From contig NZ_JAQQTF010000004.1 in assembly GCF_028561275.1 (NCBI RefSeq), positions 62,001-126,000 of the forward strand: 64,000 nt of DNA, written 5' to 3'. The notes beneath the pieces were generated by a model. It had not been told where the DNA came from. It saw only the letters and a list, made by a program, of their open reading frames with translations, and did not search any database. This document shows, in pieces, positions 16,061-24,435 of the stretch. Position 1 is the stretch's first letter, and each line of letters opens with the position of its first letter. This DNA comes from Aureisphaera galaxeae (GTDB lineage Bacteria; Bacteroidota; Bacteroidia; Flavobacteriales; Flavobacteriaceae). The position numbers and the translations under genes are program-made.

Positions 16061-16870
16061 TTACTTTTCCGCAATTACCTCGATCATAATCGGGCAACAA
16101 AGTGTGGCTCCAGGAGTGTTTTCTAAGATATTCACTTCCTGTAATGCCAATTGCACATCTTCTTCATTTAAGAAGCCCATTTCTTTTATTCTTGGGAAGT
16201 AACTGTAATAAAACGTCTTGGGCCATTGCCAGGTTACGTTGTCCGGTGTGGCAAGCTTGGACATAAGGCGTAGGTTATTAATTTTCATTCCCATATTAGA
16301 AAGGGTAGTTGGGAGTTCCCTTCCTATGTCTATTTCGGCAGGGGAATCCTTAAAGCTTTTCAGGGCAGCGGTAATGGCTTTTTTCAGTCCGGGCAATTCG
16401 GGTTCGGTTTGGTGGGTAGACCAATCGTAATATTCATGGATCACCATTCTTCCACCGGGTTTAAGGGCGTCGTATACCTTTTTTAGAATTTCCTTCGGAT
16501 TGGGCAACCATGCCATGGCCCATCTGCAATACATTCCGTCCAGGCTGTTCGGTTCCAATTGCATTTCATTGAAATCGGCCAACAAAGGCGTAATGTTCAA
16601 ATGGTATAATTCTGAAATATGCTTAAGATGTTCAATATATCCTTCAGACTTATCCACGCCGATTACACGACCTTCTTCTCCTGCCAAATATGCCATCTCC
16701 TTGGTACAAAATCCAGGCCCGCATCCCAAATCCAAAAGTGTTTGTCCTGCCTTGAAATTAGCCAAACGCCAACCTTTTTGCGCTTCTTCGGCCCAAATTT
16801 GATGTTGTATTCCTAAACGATGTAACTCTTGGGCGTCGGTCCCAAGGATATAGGCATTCTTTTCTTTCAT
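16061..16870 (-). CDS. Class I SAM-dependent methyltransferase
   Basis: A 269-residue cytoplasmic methyltransferase. SAM motif I is TLLDLGCGPGFCTKEMAYL (about residues 45-63), the acidic motif II residue is in VIGVDKSEGYIEHL, and the post-motif NSLDGMYCRWAMAWLPNP is typical of Methyltransf_11/25 proteins acting on small molecules (ubiquinone/menaquinone-like or arsenite-type). The acceptor cannot be told. First gene of a methyltransferase-regulator pair, 54 bp downstream of the large T9SS cargo gene but probably with its own promoter. Confidence 0.85.
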   Translation of the reverse strand: MKEKNAYILGTDAQELHRLGIQHQIWAEEAQKGWRLANFKAGQTLLDLGCGPGFCTKEMAYLAGEEGRVIGVDKSEGYIEHLKHISELYHLNITPLLADFNEMQLEPNSLDGMYCRWAMAWLPNPKEILKKVYDALKPGGRMVIHEYYDWSTHQTEPELPGLKKAITAALKSFKDSPAEIDIGRELPTTLSNMGMKINNLRLMSKLATPDNVTWQWPKTFYYSYFPRIKEMGFLNEEDVQLALQEVNILENTPGATLCCPIMIEVIAEK

Positions 16871-16924
16871 TTTGGAAGGTTTTGTCTACCTATAAAAATA
16901 GGGAAATTTTTATCAAGAGAACCA

Positions 16925-19345
16925 TCAGTAGTTTACATAGACATCACCAATGTAGGGTTCCGGGAAATTAGGGTGATTCAATACCAAAACGTAGTAATAG
17001 GTGCCTACAGGAACGAACTTATCTTGGTAGAGAATCCCAGTGTTGGGTATGGCATCCCATTCGCCTTCATCGTTGCCTCCTTCATAAATGAGATTTCCTT
17101 CACGACTATATATCTTCAAGTTAAAATTAGGAAATACATTCACCACATAATCCATGTGCAATACATCATTTAGGGTGTCCCCATTGGGAGAGATCCCTTC
17201 GTAAATGATGGGAGGGCATTGTTCTACCACCAATTGAAAGGAAGAAGTGGTAAAACATATTTCATTTTCCAATCGCACATAAATCATTTGTGGATTGCTC
17301 GTATTTTCGAACTGTGCAGGATCGGTAATCGGATTCACATTAGCCGTGGCATCTTCCTGTGTAAGGAAGTAATTGAATTCTCCGGCGGTATTCTGGGTAA
17401 TGAGTTCGTCTTGAGCGGTCAAATCGAAAAAGGCCATTTCAAAACCTTTGTCACATTCTGTAAGGGTAGGTAATTGGGTAATAGGAGGAATGGTTCCGAA
17501 TTCTATAGCCAAATCGAATTCATTATTAAATTCATTCAACTCTTCAACAGTACCAAGTCCAGTTCCATCATCATCCACCACCGCTGCCAATACAAAATTA
17601 TTTGGAAGGCTTTCCGGAAGGGTTACTTCAAAACTTCCAGATTCGCTTCCTCCTATGGGAATAACATTCAGCGTTTGGGTTTGTGCGATGAGCTGCAAGT
17701 CTGCATAAAAGGCCACATTCGTGCCGGCAGGTAGATCGTCGGTTCCCTCGGTATTATAGACCGTATACTCGACTACAAGATCGCGCAAGCGACAGGCGTA
17801 AATCTGATTGTCTATAGAAACAGTCGCATCGGGAAGGGGGCAAACAATTACTTCCACTTCAAAACTATCGGTTACAAAACAATCGGGATTGGATACACGA
17901 ATCCAAATGGTTTCTGGATTGCTCGTATTTTCATAAGCTGTGATATCGCCTTCAATAGGATTCGTATTGTTTTCGGCATCGGCCTGTGTTGGGTGGTAAC
18001 TCAATGTATCCTCAGGGTCTATAGAAGTGGTAGCTTCGGTAAGATCGAATAGCTCTGTGCCTACTACATCACAAAGTTCCAAATCCTGAAGGGTTCCAAC
18101 ATCGGGGAAAACCAGCAAATGGAATTCGGTATTGTCCTCATTATTGTCATCATCCAACTCGTTGATCTCATCGAAAGGGTCTACAAACGCACGTAATAAA
18201 AAGTCGGAAGGAATACCGTCTGGAACAGTAAATGTAATCGACTCGCTTTCCGATTCCCCAAAGTTGATGATTGCCGTCGTCATGGTTTCTGCCATTAGGA
18301 CGTTATCCCCAAAAAAGGCAACTTCGGCAGGAGGTAAACGATCTGTGCCATTGGTATTAAACACGGTATAATCTATTGTAAGTTCACGATTGCCGCATTC
18401 GGTTCCTCCTACGATATTGTCAATACTAATGGTTGCTTCGGGCAAGGCTACGTTAAGAACGGTTACGATGTTTTGTACGATCACCAAATCTTGGTTGGAG
18501 GTCAACTCAATAAGTGCTTCTGTATCGCCCGGTTGGATCAAGTTCTCCACGCTGTACTGATCGATATCCATATTATACAAATCCGAACTTCCCGTAAAGG
18601 TATTGGTCCCGTTAAAGGCATTGTCGGCCGGATTTAACGGATTGCTCAATAAAGTTCCGTTTAGCCTAAGGGTTTCGTTATTGGCTAAAATTTCATCTCC
18701 TTCCCAAGCTAGGAATCCAATCTTAGCTTCGGCATTGTCCACTACTTCCAGATCGGTTAATTGAATATCTAAACTTGGATTTTGGGCAGAAACCGATTCA
18801 AAACCATCAAAGATGCTTACTTGATTCAAGGGTAGGTCGGGATCTTCAAAAACGATCGTTACCGCCCAACCCCCAAAGTTGGTTGTATTTCCGGGGAATG
18901 CACAGTACACATCGGGTGTAATATCTGGGGTGAATTCAGAAAAGGTATACGTGCCATTGCCTGTGCTGGCAATCAATGCTGTGATATCGGCATATCCTCC
19001 CGCATACATATGTGTTCCGTCCAGATCGTAGGCAAAAGTTCGCTCTGCGGTTATGGGGGTCCCATTTAATGCTACTTCGGTATCGCCCGTTCCGGAGCCT
19101 CCCCAATAGATATAAGCCGCTATCATGGTTTGATCCGTCTCCAAAAAATAATCGGCACTGCTTTCCTCCAGGATTTCACAGTCGGTGGTACCTCCTGTAT
19201 TTTCACCAGTATTTAACGTGTTTCCAAAGGAAAGGTAGGTATATCGCCCTTCAAACTGTTGAAAAAGTACCACTTCTTCCTGAGAATATACCAGCACGGG
19301 AAGTAATAACAATACAGGGAGGATCAATTTCTTGATTAGGTTCAT
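16925..19345 (-). CDS. T9SS type B cargo protein (gliding-associated C-terminal domain)
   Basis: An 806-residue secreted protein. Signal peptide residues 1-21 (cut after VYS). The N-terminal half has a carbohydrate-binding-like fold with AAYIYWGGSGTGD and GWAVTIVFEDPDLPLNQ, then two CARDB-like domains (ATISIDNIVGG...; ATVSIDNQIYA...), each followed by a ~80-residue unit with an FDLT motif and a '(E)NTSNPxxIxxRxxNxxCF' core. The C-terminal ~90 residues (YEGISPNGDTLNDVLHM ... GTYYYVLVLN) are the CHU_C/TIGR04131 sorting domain that directs export through the type IX system and surface attachment. It likely acts as an adhesin or surface structural protein. Single gene. Confidence 0.92.
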   Translation of the reverse strand: MNLIKKLILPVLLLLPVLVYSQEEVVLFQQFEGRYTYLSFGNTLNTGENTGGTTDCEILEESSADYFLETDQTMIAAYIYWGGSGTGDTEVALNGTPITAERTFAYDLDGTHMYAGGYADITALIASTGNGTYTFSEFTPDITPDVYCAFPGNTTNFGGWAVTIVFEDPDLPLNQVSIFDGFESVSAQNPSLDIQLTDLEVVDNAEAKIGFLAWEGDEILANNETLRLNGTLLSNPLNPADNAFNGTNTFTGSSDLYNMDIDQYSVENLIQPGDTEALIELTSNQDLVIVQNIVTVLNVALPEATISIDNIVGGTECGNRELTIDYTVFNTNGTDRLPPAEVAFFGDNVLMAETMTTAIINFGESESESITFTVPDGIPSDFLLRAFVDPFDEINELDDDNNEDNTEFHLLVFPDVGTLQDLELCDVVGTELFDLTEATTSIDPEDTLSYHPTQADAENNTNPIEGDITAYENTSNPETIWIRVSNPDCFVTDSFEVEVIVCPLPDATVSIDNQIYACRLRDLVVEYTVYNTEGTDDLPAGTNVAFYADLQLIAQTQTLNVIPIGGSESGSFEVTLPESLPNNFVLAAVVDDDGTGLGTVEELNEFNNEFDLAIEFGTIPPITQLPTLTECDKGFEMAFFDLTAQDELITQNTAGEFNYFLTQEDATANVNPITDPAQFENTSNPQMIYVRLENEICFTTSSFQLVVEQCPPIIYEGISPNGDTLNDVLHMDYVVNVFPNFNLKIYSREGNLIYEGGNDEGEWDAIPNTGILYQDKFVPVGTYYYVLVLNHPNFPEPYIGDVYVNY

Positions 19346-19419
19346 AGCAATTGTATTGATAGTTAAATATACAAATATTTACTATCGCCTTTGTTAAAAC
19401 CTATCTCAGAACTTGAGGT

Positions 19420-20259
19420 CTACAGGTCTCTCTTCTTCAAAATTGCATAGGACCAGTATATGAACAAAGCCGTCCAACAAAGCACGATAACCACATTTAA
19501 AGGGGAGAGGTCGTAGTCCTTGTCAAAACTTTCACCTAATTGATTGGCGGCAGATTGTACCGCGCCGAATCGGGTAAAGGGCTCTACAAGAAGGTCGGAC
19601 ATTGCATTGAGTGGTAAGAAGTTATATACTGTTTCGAAAAGATTTACATCGGTCTTTACGCGAATCCATTGAAAGATCATGGCTATAATCCCTTCTACAA
19701 CCTGCCAGAGTCCAAGGAACCCTAGGGCAAATGCGGATCGCTTGACCCAAATTCCCAAGAACATACAGAAACTGAAGAAACAGACCAATTTCAGGAAGTA
19801 TGCCAAGATGTATTGCATGTCACTGAAAATGATTCCAATCTCTTTGTAATCCGAGAAAATGAGCCCCAGAATCATGGAAACCACAAAAAGGAAAATGGTG
19901 GAAACTGCCGAAAATAATAGCACTGTAAGGAACTTAGAAGTCAAGAATTCCTTCTTGCTAAGTCCGTCGATGAGATTTTGCTTCAGGGTGCGATAACTGT
20001 ATTCGTTGGCTACAATGGAAACGATCACCACCGCGAAGAAAATCTTTAGCCATGCTGCTACCCAAGAGTTAAAATGCCAGATAAAGGGGAAATTAAAGAT
20101 CCCTTGATCTGCCACGCGAAACTTCACTCCTCCAAAGTTGAATTCTATAGAAACAATGAGGGAGATGAATAATATGAGCGAAAAATATACAATGGAAATG
20201 GCCTTTGCCGATTTGTTGTATTTTAATTTATGGAGTTCTATATTAAGTAATCGAAGCAT
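19420..20259 (-). CDS. ABC-2 type transporter permease
   Basis: A 279-residue inner-membrane permease with about six helices: an amphipathic start (MLRLLNIELHKLKYNKSAKA), a hydrophobic helix at 20-40, and VVIVSIVANEYSYRTLKQNLIDGLSKKEFL, the typical ABC-2 'E-x-x-x-g-t-x-k/r' coupling segment after helix 2. It begins 5 bp after the ATPase gene and forms a two-gene exporter with it. The pair resembles bacitracin/lantibiotic-immunity-type (BcrAB-like) exporters; the substrate is unknown. Confidence 0.88.
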   Translation of the reverse strand: MLRLLNIELHKLKYNKSAKAISIVYFSLILFISLIVSIEFNFGGVKFRVADQGIFNFPFIWHFNSWVAAWLKIFFAVVIVSIVANEYSYRTLKQNLIDGLSKKEFLTSKFLTVLLFSAVSTIFLFVVSMILGLIFSDYKEIGIIFSDMQYILAYFLKLVCFFSFCMFLGIWVKRSAFALGFLGLWQVVEGIIAMIFQWIRVKTDVNLFETVYNFLPLNAMSDLLVEPFTRFGAVQSAANQLGESFDKDYDLSPLNVVIVLCWTALFIYWSYAILKKRDL

Positions 20260-20264
20260 GGCGG

Positions 20265-21161
20265 TTAGTTGTTTTGGGTGATTTCAAGGAATAGTTCTTC
20301 TAGGCTTTCTTTGCGCTTTTCGAGATGCGATAACGCTATCCCTTTCGAAAATAAATGTTCGTTCAAAGCCCCAGCATCCATGGGTTTGTTGAGGTAGGCC
20401 ACCAGTCGATCGCCCTCTTGTTTTATAGAAGTAAAAGCGTTCATAGCTTCTAACTCCCTTTGCAATGCACCATTATCCTTGCTTTCTAATGTCATAAATC
20501 CATGACTGGCTTGCATACCGTCCACACTTCCCGTATACAAACTTTCCCCTTTGCGAAGAATCACTACATGACTACATACTTTCTCTACTTCATCCAACAA
20601 ATGTGATGCTAGTAGAATAGTGGTTCCTTGTGATGCAATTTTTTTAATGATTTGCCGAATCTGATGGATTCCCTGCGGATCCAGTCCATTGGTAGGCTCA
20701 TCTAGAATAAGAATTTCAGGTTCGTTGAGCAGGGCAGAGGCAATCGCCAAGCGCTGCTTCATCCCCAAAGAAAAGGTGCGGAATTTACTGTCCTTACGTT
20801 CAAGAAGCCCCACGACTTCTAAGGTTTCGTTTACTTTAGAGTTATCCACTCCCTTAATCTTGCAGACCAATTCTAGGTTCTGAACTGCCGTCATGTAGGG
20901 GTAAAAGTTGGGACGCTCAATGATAGCACCTACGCGCTTTAGGGCGTCGTGGGTAGTTTCTGTTCCGTCGAACCAGGAGAAATCCCCAGAGGTTCGGTTT
21001 ACTACATTGAGAACGATTCCCAGCGTAGTTGACTTTCCACTACCATTGGGACCAAGAATTCCGTAAACATTTCCTTTTTCTATGGTGAAAGACAGGTCTT
21101 TCACTGCCGTAATGGGACCAAACCGTTTGGTAAGGTTATTTATTGTAAGTATGGGCTGCAC
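20265..21161 (-). CDS. ABC transporter ATP-binding protein (BcrA-like)
   Basis: A 298-residue ATPase that powers the adjacent ABC-2 permease. Walker A is GILGPNGSGKSTTL (about residues 34-47), the signature is TFSLGMKQRLAIA, Walker B is ILILDEPTNGLDPQG, and the switch histidine is in LLASHLLDE. The C-terminal ~75 residues after the ATPase core are a small regulatory extension common in BcrA/CcmA-like subunits. The start codon is GTG (21161). First gene of the pair; no two-component genes are next to it, so the inducer is unknown. Confidence 0.93.
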   Translation of the reverse strand: MQPILTINNLTKRFGPITAVKDLSFTIEKGNVYGILGPNGSGKSTTLGIVLNVVNRTSGDFSWFDGTETTHDALKRVGAIIERPNFYPYMTAVQNLELVCKIKGVDNSKVNETLEVVGLLERKDSKFRTFSLGMKQRLAIASALLNEPEILILDEPTNGLDPQGIHQIRQIIKKIASQGTTILLASHLLDEVEKVCSHVVILRKGESLYTGSVDGMQASHGFMTLESKDNGALQRELEAMNAFTSIKQEGDRLVAYLNKPMDAGALNEHLFSKGIALSHLEKRKESLEELFLEITQNN

Positions 21162-21255
21162 AAAAATGGTTTTTGTTGATTAGTTGTCCATATGACGAAC
21201 CATCCCAAGTTATGTTACAACCCAGACTAAATTTTCAGAAAAATCTAACGTTTTG

Positions 21256-21633
21256 CTATTCGGATACTTTGATCGTGATTTGAGCGATCATCACCGGAGA
21301 ACTTTCCGGACTTCCCAGTGGGCCTGTTTCGGTCTGAATGTGCACACGGTCCGTACCGATAAAGCCTTCTTCTGCCAAATAAACGTACTCTATATCGCCT
21401 GTTTCCTCGTTTTGGCGTAATTCACTGATACGGGCATTTTCTGCCTGAAAAATAATGGTCGTAAGCTCAGGATCACCAAAAACACCCAGATCATAAATAA
21501 GGGTACTGGAGTTGTCTACTTCGGCTAGGGGTGTAAAAATAAGGGTGGTCGATTTGCCATCGTCGTCGTTGGAGCAACTTACCCCAGCAAGTACAACAGC
21601 ACAAATAAGAAGGAATTTCGTAATTGTTTTCAT
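21256..21633 (-). CDS. Small lipoprotein
   Basis: A 125-residue lipoprotein from the ATG at 21633 (lipobox AGVSC, Cys20, followed by SNDDDG, a Bacteroidota surface-export-like acidic stretch). An upstream in-frame start at 21693 would bury the signal. The rest is beta-rich (TLIYDLGVFGDPELTTIIFQ). Function unknown. Transcribed towards the ABC transporter genes' upstream side, but divergent from the next lipoprotein at 21841. Confidence 0.7.
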   Translation of the reverse strand: MKTITKFLLICAVVLAGVSCSNDDDGKSTTLIFTPLAEVDNSSTLIYDLGVFGDPELTTIIFQAENARISELRQNEETGDIEYVYLAEEGFIGTDRVHIQTETGPLGSPESSPVMIAQITIKVSE

Positions 21634-21840
21634 AGTGTCTTTTTCTTTTCTCAATAAGCAAAAATCATTCCTAAGATACGGAATTCTGTACAAAAGAAGT
21701 GCCTATGATGTCGTGGAACATAAATAAAGGGTTAATGGATGCTCAGGATTTTTAAGGAATGTTGTTTATCCATTTTTCATTTGTAACGCCTTAAATGATA
21801 GTTAACCTTGGCTTTTTTGTAGTATCTTAAACAAAAAAAT

Positions 21841-22212
21841 ATGAAAAAGATATTTCTTCCAATTTTGGTTTTGATGGTATTTTTCTCCTGTAAAGAAGAC
21901 GATACTTCTGAAACGAACAGTTTGCAAGGAAGGTGGAATCTAATCAATGTAACCTGCGAATGCCCACCCGTTGACTTTCAGATAGGAGAGCACGTTTGGA
22001 CCTTCAATGTGGTAGACAACAACGTGAGGGTTGTCAACAATCCAGATGAAGACTTGCAAATTTTGGAAACAGGCAATTATGACTTTTCCCTTACCGATAA
22101 TACAATAACTATACTATCGGTTCCTTACGATTACTTTTTTGAAGGAGAAACACTTTTTATAACGGATCAGCCCGAGGTGGATGGTCCAGCTTTAGAATTT
22201 GTTCGTAATTAG
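21841..22212 (+). CDS. Lipocalin-like small lipoprotein
   Basis: A 123-residue lipoprotein (lipobox FFSC, Cys17). The mature start LQGRWNLINVTCECPP followed by IGEHVWTFNVVDNNVRVV, YDFSLTDNTITI and a closing strand match the lipocalin-like domain frequent in Bacteroidota (a 'l-x-G-x-W-x-l' opening strand then a small beta barrel). It may bind a hydrophobic ligand in the envelope. Two cysteines (CEC) in the mature part could form a disulfide. The next gene starts 38 bp later with its own promoter box. Confidence 0.72.
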   Translation: MKKIFLPILVLMVFFSCKEDDTSETNSLQGRWNLINVTCECPPVDFQIGEHVWTFNVVDNNVRVVNNPDEDLQILETGNYDFSLTDNTITILSVPYDYFFEGETLFITDQPEVDGPALEFVRN

Positions 22213-22216
22213 CAGG

Positions 22217-22224
22217 TATATTTG
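22217..22224 (+). promoter_or_regulatory. Promoter -7 box, 219-aa gene
   Basis: TATATTTG, an exact TAnnTTTG match, immediately after the preceding stop and 26 bases before the ATG at 22251. Confidence 0.45.
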
Positions 22225-22250
22225 TTTAATTCAACTACAGACTACACCTT

Positions 22251-22910
22251 ATGATACGATTGTTCAATCGGAAAAAAGTCAGTATACATTCCATTTCCAT
22301 ACCCCATTTTGGGTGGTTTGAAGAAAAGAGTAATCAAATGGTGAAGGAATGGGTGAATACGCAAAAAGGGATGACCGTTTCGGTTAATTTTTTCAATCTT
22401 CAACCCGATCTACCTTCTATAAAAAACATCGATGAGGTCCGAAACTTCTATCGACAGGTGATTGCACAGGCCAACGGAGGTATTGTCGAAGTGGATAAGA
22501 TACAATTGAAGGGATACGATACCATTAGAACCATTTTTAAATTTCCGCAGGAACCCTTCGGAATGGCATACATTGCTTCCTTAACCATTCCTTTTGAAAG
22601 TTGTAGTTATGTCGTAAAAGTTATTGCTCCCGAAATTGGAACCACAGGAATGCGGGATAATGTGGTAGCGATGCAATTATTAACCGAAGGAACAATATCC
22701 TTAGGTGACAAGGGGTACGAAGGCTGGTTTCAGGATCCTTATGATCCAGAAATAAAGGAGGGGATTTTAATGAATAAATCGGAAGCGACTACATACGATG
22801 CCCAATTCCCGGATCATCCCTTGAGTAAAGTAAGGGAGTTACTCGGACAGATAGAAGCCGAAATCAAGTTTGGTAAGGAGTTGGAGAGGATTGGGAAGTT
22901 TGAGGAATGA
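22251..22910 (+). CDS. Hypothetical protein, 219 aa
   Basis: Not recognised. Soluble, no signal peptide. It begins with strands around SIHSISIPHFGWFEEKSNQM, continues with GMTVSVNFFNLQPDLPSI and a central YDTIRTIFKFPQEPFGMAYIASLTIPF, and ends with a charged helix (LLGQIEAEIKFGKELERI). The strand order and the phrase 'SYVVKVIAPEIGTTGMRDN' recall DcrB/PsbP-like (Mog1p) folds that often occur in small bacterial proteins next to secretion or Rhs systems, but I see no such partner. Single gene. Confidence 0.55.
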   Translation: MIRLFNRKKVSIHSISIPHFGWFEEKSNQMVKEWVNTQKGMTVSVNFFNLQPDLPSIKNIDEVRNFYRQVIAQANGGIVEVDKIQLKGYDTIRTIFKFPQEPFGMAYIASLTIPFESCSYVVKVIAPEIGTTGMRDNVVAMQLLTEGTISLGDKGYEGWFQDPYDPEIKEGILMNKSEATTYDAQFPDHPLSKVRELLGQIEAEIKFGKELERIGKFEE

Positions 22911-22946
22911 TCTTTGCTGTTGTCGTAAACCATAACATTACGAAGT

Positions 22947-23480
22947 TTGATTAAAAGGATAAGCATTTACTTATTTTCATTGACTATTATGGTTTCTTTC
23001 ATTATTTCCTGTAAAATGGACAATGAAGAAGAATTCTCTGCCAAAGTCTTTCCAGTTACAATAACCGAGTTCGCACACAATGAAATTCATCATTCGGACA
23101 CTACGACTTTAACCATCAAAAAGAGAAATAGTTTGCATACTCACATCTTTGGGCTAAAGAAAACTGGAGAAAATGAGTCAATACAATGGCCAACGTTCCA
23201 AATACATGAAAAAACTAAGTCTCAAATTCAAATTGGTGAGGTTTCAGCGAAACTGATTACTGAAAAGGAGTATGCTTTCGAAAAGCAAAATTTAGTTGTG
23301 CGAAAATACTATTATGATATTGAAAATGAATATGATGAAGAAGGATATTTCTTTACCTCTCGAAGTCGAATTGTAGCCTTTAAATCTGGAGCATGGAATG
23401 TATATAGATTCTATCAGTATAAAGATTTAGACGTTTCACAACTCTTGAAAAAAGATACTACCGACTTTTTTCTTGACTGA
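22947..23480 (+). CDS. Lipoprotein of unknown function
   Basis: A 177-residue lipoprotein starting at TTG 22947 (MIKRISIYLF..., lipobox IISC, Cys22); the TTG is the only start that preserves the signal peptide. The mature part alternates strands (VFPVTITEFAHNEIHH, AKLITEKEYAFEKQNLVVRK) with many histidines near residues 45-70, possibly metal-binding. No family recognised. It is 36 bp after the preceding gene on the same strand and A+T-richer than it. Confidence 0.55.
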   Translation: MIKRISIYLFSLTIMVSFIISCKMDNEEEFSAKVFPVTITEFAHNEIHHSDTTTLTIKKRNSLHTHIFGLKKTGENESIQWPTFQIHEKTKSQIQIGEVSAKLITEKEYAFEKQNLVVRKYYYDIENEYDEEGYFFTSRSRIVAFKSGAWNVYRFYQYKDLDVSQLLKKDTTDFFLD

Positions 23481-23613
23481 AACAGATAATAATATCATGC
23501 AGAAATACCTCTACGACTTCAGCTACTTGCGATGTCAAGAATTCATAAGATAGGTAGGTGGCAATAGGGATGCTATTGGGTATCTTTACAAATAATCTAT
23601 ATGGGCCTTTAAA

Positions 23614-24435
23614 ATGGACATGAGAACTCCCAATAATCAACTAAACCTTAGAGCACAACATCCCGATTTCCAAACCTTTTTAGATTTCAATGAAAGGGAA
23701 TCGGAAAGGGTTAGGAATGAATATTACTGCCATTTAGATCAAAAATTCGGAGCGTCGAAACTTCAAGCAATAGATGTTTTTCCTTCCCATGTGAGTGAAT
23801 CACCAATATTCGTATTTATTCACGGCGGATATTGGCGGGCATTGGATAAAAGAAGTTACAGCTTTGTGGCCGAACCTTTTGTGAAAAACAATGTTACGGT
23901 TTGTGTCGTGAATTATCGGTTAATACCCGAAGTGAATATGGCAACGCTTTTGGATGATATCTACGATGGAATCCATTGGATCCAACGACAAGCCTCTTGT
24001 TTTAATGGAGACCCAAATAAAATGGTGCTATCGGGTCATTCTGCTGGCGGACATTTAGCGTTAATGGCGTATCTAATGAATGAAAAGTTACGACCAAGCA
24101 TTCGAGCCGTTTGTAGCCTTAGCGGAATATTCGATTTAAGTTTCATTAAAAACAGTTATCTCAATGATGTCCTGGGCTTGAATGAAAAGGATGTGTTCGA
24201 TTTCAGTGTTTCAAATAAGGATTTGTCCGTTTTGGAATGTCCTACGCTACTAAGTGTAGGTTCCCGTGAAACTGATTTTTTTATTACCGAATCCAAGAAT
24301 CTTTATCTCAACAACAAATCGAAAGCTCCTTTGGAATACCTCGAATACGAAGGGCTAAACCATTATCAAATTATCCATAAACTAGGACAAATGGATAGCC
24401 CGTTGGTTCAATTTATACTAAAATATGTAAGATAG
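23614..24435 (+). CDS. Alpha/beta hydrolase, arylformamidase-like
   Basis: A 273-residue cytoplasmic hydrolase. The oxyanion motif is HGGYW (70-74), as in kynurenine formamidases, with nucleophile elbow GHSAGGH (141-147, Ser143) and a late histidine in EGLNHYQIIH. It may hydrolyse N-formylkynurenine or a related ester or amide, but no kyn genes are nearby, so the substrate is open. The start could be ATG 23614 or 23620 (MDMRTP). Its stop codon abuts the stop codon of the convergent NdpA-like gene with no base between. Confidence 0.75.
   Translation: MDMRTPNNQLNLRAQHPDFQTFLDFNERESERVRNEYYCHLDQKFGASKLQAIDVFPSHVSESPIFVFIHGGYWRALDKRSYSFVAEPFVKNNVTVCVVNYRLIPEVNMATLLDDIYDGIHWIQRQASCFNGDPNKMVLSGHSAGGHLALMAYLMNEKLRPSIRAVCSLSGIFDLSFIKNSYLNDVLGLNEKDVFDFSVSNKDLSVLECPTLLSVGSRETDFFITESKNLYLNNKSKAPLEYLEYEGLNHYQIIHKLGQMDSPLVQFILKYVR

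Noticed and set aside
16903-16916. Second FNR-type site upstream of the methyltransferase gene
   Set aside because: On the minus strand one half is TTGAT but the other half reads ATTTC, not ATCAA, and it would centre near -20 relative to the candidate -7 box. Too weak.
23614-24435. Kynurenine pathway locus based on the formamidase-like gene
   Set aside because: HGGYW and GHSAGGH also occur in other esterases, and no tryptophan dioxygenase or kynureninase gene is near.
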